From NCBI GenBank assembly GCA_016844515.1, contig JAERMP010000061.1, positions 1 through 9,657 on the forward strand: a stretch of DNA of 9,657 nt, in the 5' to 3' direction. The notes beneath the pieces are model-generated. The model did not search any database, was not told the origin of the DNA, and saw only the letters and a program-made list of their open reading frames with translations. The translations under genes and the position numbers were made by a program. Shown piece by piece: positions 5,477 through 9,657 of the stretch; position 1 is the first letter of the stretch; each line of letters begins with the position of its first letter. Source of the stretch: Thermoleophilia bacterium (GTDB lineage: Bacteria; Actinomycetota; Thermoleophilia; Gaiellales; Gaiellaceae).

Positions 5477-8179
5477 GTGAAAGGACTTCGCATCGGCCGA
5501 CGCCGGGCGCGCACGAATGGGCTTCCAAGCTCGCCACTCGAGCTTGCCCTCATTCCCGCGCTCACGGACGAGCGCTGGAATATCCCGGATCGCTTCAACT
5601 TCACGCGGGACGTGGTCGAAGCGCTCGCGGGCGATCCGAAGCGACGAGCCCTGACGGTCTTGGGCAAGGACGGCGTCATCGAGCCGCGGACCTTCATGCA
5701 GATCTCCGAAGGCGCCGCCCGCTGGGCCTCGGCTCTCCGCGAGCGTGGCGTCCAGCCGGAGGACCGGGTGATGGTTCTCGCGGGGAGCGGTCTCGAGTGG
5801 CTCGAGGTCATCCTCGGCGTCATCAAGGTCGGCGCGGTCACCGTTCCATGCTCGCCGACGCTGTCGGCAGCGGCGCTCGAGGTGCGCGTCTCCTCGACGG
5901 AGGCGGCACTCATCGTGGCCGAGCACGCGTGCCAGTCGGCGATCGCGCAGATGTCGTTCGCCCCGGATATCCACTACCTCGACGAGGGCCGCCAGCGGCG
6001 CTCGTCGGACGCTCCCGACGAAGCGCCGACGCACGACACGTCGTCGCGGGACCTCGCGTTCATCCTCTCGACCCCAGGCACGACGGGAACTGCCAAGGGA
6101 GTGGCGCACACGCACGGATCCGTGTTCGCGACCCGCGTCGCTGCGGAGCACTGGCTCGACGCCGGCCGCGGTGACGCCGTGTGGTGCACCGCGCCGCCGG
6201 ATTCCCCATATGCGGTGTGGAGCGCGCTCGTCGGGCCGTGGTCGCGCGGCGCCGAGGTCGTCCTCCATCAGGGCGCGTTCGACCCGCTCGAACGACTCGA
6301 TTTGCTGTATCGCCTCGGCCCCACGATCCTGTGTCAGTCACCGGCCGAGTACCGGGCGCTTGCCGAGCTTCGCGAGCTCGAGCGGTTCCGGTCGCCACGC
6401 CTCCGGCGCCTTGTCTCGACGGGCGACTACCTCGAGCCCGAGATCATCACGGCATTCGAAGAGCGCTGGGGCATGACGATTCACGACGGTTACGGCCAGG
6501 CCGAGACGAACGTCGTGGTCGCAAACGGAGCCGATGCGGGCTTCAAGCCCGGATCGCTCGGGCGCGCGATGCCCGGCCACCACGTCGCGATCATCGACGG
6601 CGAGGGTAACGAGCTGCCGGTAGGCATCGAGGGAGACCTCGCCGTGCGCGGGCGTCCACCGACGTTGTTCGCCGGCTACTGGGAGTCCCCGGACGAGACC
6701 AAGAGCGCGTTTCGCGGCGACTGGTATCTGACCGGCGACGTCGCGATGGCGGACGAGGACGGCTTCCTCTGGTTCGTCGGCCGGGCGGAAGATGTGATCA
6801 CGAGCCGCGGCCGGACCTTCGGCCCCTATGAGGTCGAGCGCGTACTAGGTGGCCACGCCGCGATCGCAGCGAGTGCGGTCGTGGGGCTCCGCGACCTGCA
6901 GCGAGGCGGCCAGTTCGTCCGGGCCTACGTCGTCCCACGGCCCGGAAGCGAAGGAACGGAGCAGCTCGAGGCCGAGCTTCGCCAGTTCGTCGGACAGGCG
7001 CTCCCCGAGCAGCTGGTTCCCCGAGAGATCGTCTTCCTCGAAGAGCTCCCGACCGTCGGCGGCAAGGTGAGCCGACACACGCTGCGCGAGCGACCCGTTG
7101 GCGGTCGCCCGTTGTGGGAGCTGCCCCCCACGTCGGAGCACGGGGCGGAGGCACCACCTGTGACGACCACAGCGGCGGCACCTGCTGTAGCGCCCAAGCC
7201 TCCGGTCGCCCCAGTCCCCGAGCGCGTCGTGTTGCCCCCGCGGACCCCGGACCCGGTCGCCGAGGCCGCACCGATACGCGCACCCGAGCCCGAGCCCGTC
7301 GTCGCCGCACCCGAGCCTGTCGTCCCGCCGGAGCCTGTCGTCGTCCCTGAGGCCGAGCCCGTCACCGAGGCTGCACCCGTGGCCGAGCCGGAACCCGAAC
7401 GCGAGCCGGAGCCCGTAGCCGAGGCCGCGGCAGAGCCCGAGCCCGTCGTCGTTCTCCCGGAGCCGCCGCCAACTCCCGCCGCCGAAGCGGCACCCGAGCG
7501 AGAGCCGGAGCACAGGCCGGAGTTCACGGTTGCCTCGGAGCCCGAGCCGGCGCCGGAGTCCGCGCCTCTGCCCGACTTCGTGGTCGAGCCACCTTCGGAG
7601 CCGGTGCCCGTCCAGCCGCCGAAGGCCGAGCCAGTTGCCGCAGCGGCGCCCGAGCCCCTTCCCGATTTCGTCGTTCTGCCGGGCACCACGACGGATCCGC
7701 ATGCCCCGCCGCCCGTACCGGAGCCCGAGCCGGAGCCGGAGCTCGGTCCGCTCCCCGACTACGTCGTCGACCCGAACCGCCCACAGGAGCCGAAGCCCCC
7801 TGCACCGAAACGCACACCCGCGGCAACGTCGAAACCCCTCGAGGTCGCCAGCGAGCCCGAGCCCGAAACGTCCACACCGGGCCTCTACTTCCCACCCGTA
7901 GCGGCCTTTCCCGCTCCTCGCGACGATCCCGACGATGATTCGGAGCGCAGGCGCAATGCTCCAAAGGCTCCGCCCCGACGACCTGCACCCGATCCTGGCA
8001 AGTCGAAGCGCGGCAAATCGGGCGCAGCCGAGCCCGGCGACGAAGCTGAAGAGATCAGCTGGATGGAAGGTCTCTCGAACCGCCTCAGTGCGTACAGCCT
8101 CGCCGAGGAAGACGCGGACACGAGCTCGGCTGGGGAGCCGACCGCGGACAAGCCCGAGGACGCCGAGACCGGCACCTGA
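5477..8179 (+). CDS. AMP-forming acyl-CoA synthetase with long disordered Pro/Glu-rich C-terminal extension
   Basis: This 900-residue protein joins an ANL-superfamily enzyme (residues about 1-550) to a tail of about 350 residues. The enzyme part starts with NIPDRFNFTRDVVEA, like medium-chain acyl-CoA synthetases, and has the nucleotide loop STPGTTGTAKG (from 198), YGQAET (from 339), YLTGD (D421), the hinge GRAEDVITSRGRTFGPYEVE (435-454) and the C-terminal adenylation lysine K530 in GGKVSRHTLRE. It should activate a carboxylic acid to acyl-AMP and then acyl-CoA; chain length is not readable. The tail (about 553-820) is dominated by PEPEP, EPVV and AAPE runs, clearly low-complexity and probably disordered, with three LPD[FY]VV motifs. 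A basic patch (about 824-848, RRR, KSKRGK) and a final acidic segment holding SWMEGLSNRLSAYSL (861-875) follow. The frame stays open throughout, with G+C-rich third positions, so the fusion does not look like a frameshift. GTG 5477 gives the family-like N-terminus. The cytosolic location is inferred from the lack of a signal peptide or membrane segment. Confidence 0.88.
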   Translation: MKGLRIGRRRARTNGLPSSPLELALIPALTDERWNIPDRFNFTRDVVEALAGDPKRRALTVLGKDGVIEPRTFMQISEGAARWASALRERGVQPEDRVMVLAGSGLEWLEVILGVIKVGAVTVPCSPTLSAAALEVRVSSTEAALIVAEHACQSAIAQMSFAPDIHYLDEGRQRRSSDAPDEAPTHDTSSRDLAFILSTPGTTGTAKGVAHTHGSVFATRVAAEHWLDAGRGDAVWCTAPPDSPYAVWSALVGPWSRGAEVVLHQGAFDPLERLDLLYRLGPTILCQSPAEYRALAELRELERFRSPRLRRLVSTGDYLEPEIITAFEERWGMTIHDGYGQAETNVVVANGADAGFKPGSLGRAMPGHHVAIIDGEGNELPVGIEGDLAVRGRPPTLFAGYWESPDETKSAFRGDWYLTGDVAMADEDGFLWFVGRAEDVITSRGRTFGPYEVERVLGGHAAIAASAVVGLRDLQRGGQFVRAYVVPRPGSEGTEQLEAELRQFVGQALPEQLVPREIVFLEELPTVGGKVSRHTLRERPVGGRPLWELPPTSEHGAEAPPVTTTAAAPAVAPKPPVAPVPERVVLPPRTPDPVAEAAPIRAPEPEPVVAAPEPVVPPEPVVVPEAEPVTEAAPVAEPEPEREPEPVAEAAAEPEPVVVLPEPPPTPAAEAAPEREPEHRPEFTVASEPEPAPESAPLPDFVVEPPSEPVPVQPPKAEPVAAAAPEPLPDFVVLPGTTTDPHAPPPVPEPEPEPELGPLPDYVVDPNRPQEPKPPAPKRTPAATSKPLEVASEPEPETSTPGLYFPPVAAFPAPRDDPDDDSERRRNAPKAPPRRPAPDPGKSKRGKSGAAEPGDEAEEISWMEGLSNRLSAYSLAEEDADTSSAGEPTADKPEDAETGT
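7286..7451 (+). repeat. Direct nucleotide repeat inside the Pro/Glu-rich tail
   Basis: The 19-base string gagcccgagcccgtcgtcg occurs at 7286-7304 and again, identically, at 7433-7451, 147 bases (49 codons) later in the same frame, encoding Glu-Pro-Glu-Pro-Val-Val. The intervening sequence is built from many shorter GAGCC variants. Such repeats allow slippage or recombination, so the tail length may vary between relatives and is prone to assembly collapse. Confidence 0.7.
7568..7768 (+). repeat. Three LPD[FY]VV motif repeats in the synthetase tail
   Basis: PLPDFVVE, PLPDFVVL and PLPDYVVD occur with their leucines at residues 698, 728 and 759 (bases 7568-7585, 7658-7675, 7751-7768), spaced 30 and 31 residues apart. 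Their codons differ, for example CTG, CTT and CTC for Leu, so the motif is kept at protein level rather than as a recent DNA copy. A weaker relative, RPEFTVA, lies about 18 residues before the first. Hydrophobic six-residue motifs in an otherwise Pro/Glu-rich chain look like short binding motifs; the partner is unknown. Confidence 0.75.
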
Positions 8180-8209
8180 ACACAGCGCCGCCCTGCGCGT
8201 CGGGGGCGA

Positions 8210-8215
8210 TAGCCT
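8210..8215 (+). promoter_or_regulatory. Candidate -10 box for the 69-residue protein gene
   Basis: TAGCCT fits TANNNT and lies exactly 6 bases before the GTG at 8222, which has no close Shine-Dalgarno sequence (a GGGGG run sits 15 bases upstream). The spacing suits leaderless transcription. Read-through from the synthetase gene, 42 bases upstream, is the alternative. Confidence 0.25.
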
Positions 8216-8221
8216 GCACGC

Positions 8222-8431
8222 GTGACCGACCAGTCAGCCGTGAGCCTGCTGCGCTGGCTGCATAGGCAACTTCGCCAGCCGACTCCTCAACGTGAGCACC
8301 TCGAGGCCGCAGTCGCGAACGACGACCCGGCCGAGGCCCGCCGGCTCGTCGCGCTGATTCCCTTCACCACGGCTCAGAGGCGGCACGTCGACAGCCTCAT
8401 CTCCCGCTGGGAGGGGCGTGGGGGCCGCTGA
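8222..8431 (+). CDS. Small protein of unknown function, 69 residues
   Basis: I do not recognise this protein. It starts VTDQSAVSLLRWLHRQL and reads as two or three helices with many Arg, Glu and Ala residues, no signal peptide, no membrane segment and no cysteines. A proline turn (RQPTPQREH) separates the first helix from AAVANDDPAEARRLVALIPF and the final QRRHVDSLISRWEGR. The codons are mostly G or C at third position, like the neighbouring genes, which favours a real gene, although the first third is less biased. It lies 42 bases after the synthetase and overlaps the next gene's GTG by 14 bases, so all three could be co-transcribed. A role as a small partner or regulator is possible but unsupported. 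Confidence 0.55.
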   Translation: MTDQSAVSLLRWLHRQLRQPTPQREHLEAAVANDDPAEARRLVALIPFTTAQRRHVDSLISRWEGRGGR

Positions 8432-8810
8432 GAACGGAGCGATCGTGCTCCGGATCTTCGACGCGTTCGCGCGGAGGGAAGGTTTCGCGCTGCGCGGCCT
8501 CTTCGCCGAGGACGCCGTGTGGAGCGTTCCCGGCAGCGGCGTCATGGCCGGGGTCTACCGCGGGCGCGACGAGATCTTCCGGTTTCTCGCGCGACTGCCG
8601 AAGGAAACGGAGGGCACGTATAGCTCGGAGCTCGTGGACGTGCTGGCGAGCGACGGACGGGCGGCTGCGCTCTATCGCGCGCGCGGGACTCGACATGGTC
8701 GCACGCTCGAGCTCGACCAGGTCCTGCTCTTCGTTATCGACGGCGGACTCGTTCGAGAGGTGCTTGCCCTCCCGAGCGACCCCGAGGCCTTCGAGGCGTT
8801 CTGGGCATAG
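8418..8810 (+). CDS. SnoaL/NTF2-like family protein
   Basis: This 130-residue protein has the layout of the SnoaL/ketosteroid-isomerase-like (NTF2) superfamily: an N-terminal helix IVLRIFDAFARREGFALRGLFAEDAVWSVPG, then VYRGRDEIFRFLARL, and strands including SSELVDVLASDGRAAALYRARGTR, LELDQVLLFVIDGGLVREVLAL, ending DPEAFEAFWA. Members are small cytosolic alpha+beta cone folds that may be isomerases, hydrolases or ligand-binding proteins; no specific active site can be assigned. The GTG at 8418 preserves the full first helix and has GGGAGG at 8409-8414 with short 3-base spacing, overlapping the preceding gene's end. An alternative in-frame GTG at 8445 has GGAG 5 bases upstream but would cut into the helix. 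It ends 20 bases from the convergent SDR gene with no visible terminator. Confidence 0.82.
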   Translation: MGAAENGAIVLRIFDAFARREGFALRGLFAEDAVWSVPGSGVMAGVYRGRDEIFRFLARLPKETEGTYSSELVDVLASDGRAAALYRARGTRHGRTLELDQVLLFVIDGGLVREVLALPSDPEAFEAFWA

Positions 8811-8830
8811 GCTCGCGTCGCAACCTCCCG

Positions 8831-9562
8831 CTACCGCATGAGCATGCCGCCGTTGACGTCGAGCGTTGCGCCGGTGACGAAGCCTCCGTTCTCGGACAGC
8901 AGAAAGGCGACGAGCGCCGCGACCTCCTCGGGCCGACCCAGCCGTCCCACAGGAATCGTTTGTAGCATCGCCTGAATTCGCTCCGATGGCAGCGATGCCA
9001 CATTTGGCCCGTCGATCGCCGCTGGAGCAACGGCGTTCACGGTCACGCCGTGCGACGCGAGCTCGGTGGCTGCCCTCCGTGTCAGCGCAATGATCCCCGC
9101 CTTCGACGTCGCGTAGTGCACTCCAACGCGCCCGGCGCTCGCCTGACCAGACACGCTGGCAAGGTTCACGATCCGGCCTTCGCCGCGGTCGCGGAGATAC
9201 GCACCGACGATGCGGCACCCCAGGTACGTGCCCTTGAGATTCGTCTTCAGGACGTCGTCCCACTCATCGGGATCGATCTCCCAGAACGAGCGAAAGTCGG
9301 TCCGCGCTGCGTTGTTGACCAGGGCGTGAACGTCGTCGCCGAGCGAGGAGCGAACCTCGCCCAGCAACCGTTCCCAGGACTCGAGCTCGCGGATGTCGTG
9401 CTCGAAGGCAAGCGCGCGCGCGCCGAGCTCGCCGGCAAACCGTGCGATCCCGTCGAGGTCGATATCGGCGAGCGCTACTCGATAGCCGTCCGCGTGGAGC
9501 CGCCGCGCAATCGCCTCCCCGAGCCCGCGGGCGGCGCCCGTGACGATCGCGACGCGACTCAC
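8831..9562 (-). CDS. Short-chain dehydrogenase/reductase (classical SDR, FabG-like)
   Basis: This 243-residue cytosolic NAD(P)-dependent oxidoreductase has one Rossmann domain. The cofactor loop is TGAARGLG (8-15). D33 in ALADID at the end of the second strand suggests a preference for NAD(H). NNAA (83-86) follows, and the catalytic tetrad is N108 (TNLKG), S136 (NLASVSG), Y150 and K154 (YATSK). The C-terminal end VTGATLDVNGG is the usual SDR ending. The length is normal for the family. The substrate is not readable; sugar, alcohol or 3-oxoacyl substrates are all possible. The GTG start at 9562 overlaps the stop of the upstream gene as GTGA with GAGGTGG just before it, so it is translationally coupled to that gene. 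The whole SDR lies on the opposite strand from the genes to its left. Confidence 0.94.
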   Translation of the reverse strand: MSRVAIVTGAARGLGEAIARRLHADGYRVALADIDLDGIARFAGELGARALAFEHDIRELESWERLLGEVRSSLGDDVHALVNNAARTDFRSFWEIDPDEWDDVLKTNLKGTYLGCRIVGAYLRDRGEGRIVNLASVSGQASAGRVGVHYATSKAGIIALTRRAATELASHGVTVNAVAPAAIDGPNVASLPSERIQAMLQTIPVGRLGRPEEVAALVAFLLSENGGFVTGATLDVNGGMLMR

Positions 9563-9657
9563 TCCACCTCGACGTGGATGCGCTTCTTCGCGTCCTTGAG
9601 GAACCCGCCCTCTCGCTGCCCCCGCACGGTAAGGATCTCGGAGAGGATCGAGAGCGC
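9559..9657 (-). CDS. C-terminal end of an unidentified protein
   Basis: Reading from the right edge on the minus strand, an open frame of 32 codons (ALSILSEILTVRGQREGG, then FLKDAKKRIHVEVE) ends at TGA 9561-9559, overlapping the SDR start. The overlap and uniform codon use show it is the tail of a real gene in the same operon. The basic segment KDAKKRIHVEVE looks like a final strand of a cytosolic protein, but I do not recognise the family from this fragment. Confidence 0.6.
   Translation of the reverse strand, partial: ALSILSEILTVRGQREGGFLKDAKKRIHVEVE

Noticed and set aside
5393..6268. Minus-strand frame of 291 codons opposite the start of the synthetase
   Set aside because: It has no family features, and the plus-strand synthetase motifs explain this region.
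7284..7460. Short GC-rich repeats considered as a CRISPR or tandem DNA array
   Set aside because: There are no constant repeat units with unique equal-length spacers; the repetition follows codons of a Pro/Glu-rich protein.
6845..7702. Gly/Leu/Arg-rich and Gly/Ser-rich minus-strand frames opposite the synthetase tail
   Set aside because: Their regular composition is the complement of repeated GAGCC codons. They resemble repetitive proteins only because the plus strand encodes Glu-Pro repeats.

Overview
The window is about two-thirds G+C, uses many GTG starts, and is densely packed with short or overlapping gene junctions. Its gene content (xylulokinase, LemA with an HtpX-type protease, a medium-chain-type acyl-CoA synthetase, SnoaL and SDR proteins) fits a high-GC actinobacterium. 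A Thermoleophilia-like lineage, perhaps from an environmental genome, is a guess from style and not proven by any marker gene. No rRNA, tRNA, CRISPR array, insertion sequence or phage gene was found, and no stretch over 300 bases lacks a gene.

Positions 1-2751 (+) look like a pentose-catabolism block. It holds the tail of a xylose-isomerase-like sugar isomerase, a 145-base gap with two inverted repeats, xylulokinase (xylB), a 15-codon ATGA-overlapping micro-ORF that starts like a short-chain dehydrogenase, and a Gfo/Idh/MocA oxidoreductase of the xylose/dihydrodiol dehydrogenase type. XylB lacks about 20 residues immediately before its catalytic aspartate. Together with the dehydrogenase relic this suggests two deletions, either biological or assembly-derived, in one operon.

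Positions 2754-5400 are an envelope block. A cupredoxin lipoprotein (-) lies opposite a three-gene run (+): an MBL-fold protein with a degraded metal site, LemA, and an HtpX-like M48 membrane protease. LemA and the protease overlap by GTGA and are a well-known pair.

Positions 5477-8810 (+) hold the most unusual gene. It is a complete AMP-forming acyl-CoA synthetase of about 550 residues carrying a tail of about 350 residues. The tail is rich in Pro, Glu and Ala, contains three LPD[FY]VV motifs about 30 residues apart, then a basic patch, and ends in a short Trp-containing segment that looks like a conserved docking or amphipathic helix. A 69-residue protein of unknown function and a SnoaL/NTF2-like protein follow closely, and those two overlap.

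Positions 8831-9657 (-) hold a classical short-chain dehydrogenase, translationally coupled (GTGA overlap) to an upstream gene of which only the last 32 residues are visible.

Several genes have little or no Shine-Dalgarno sequence but a TANNNT-like box 6-9 bases before a GTG start, suggesting leaderless or near-leaderless transcription.
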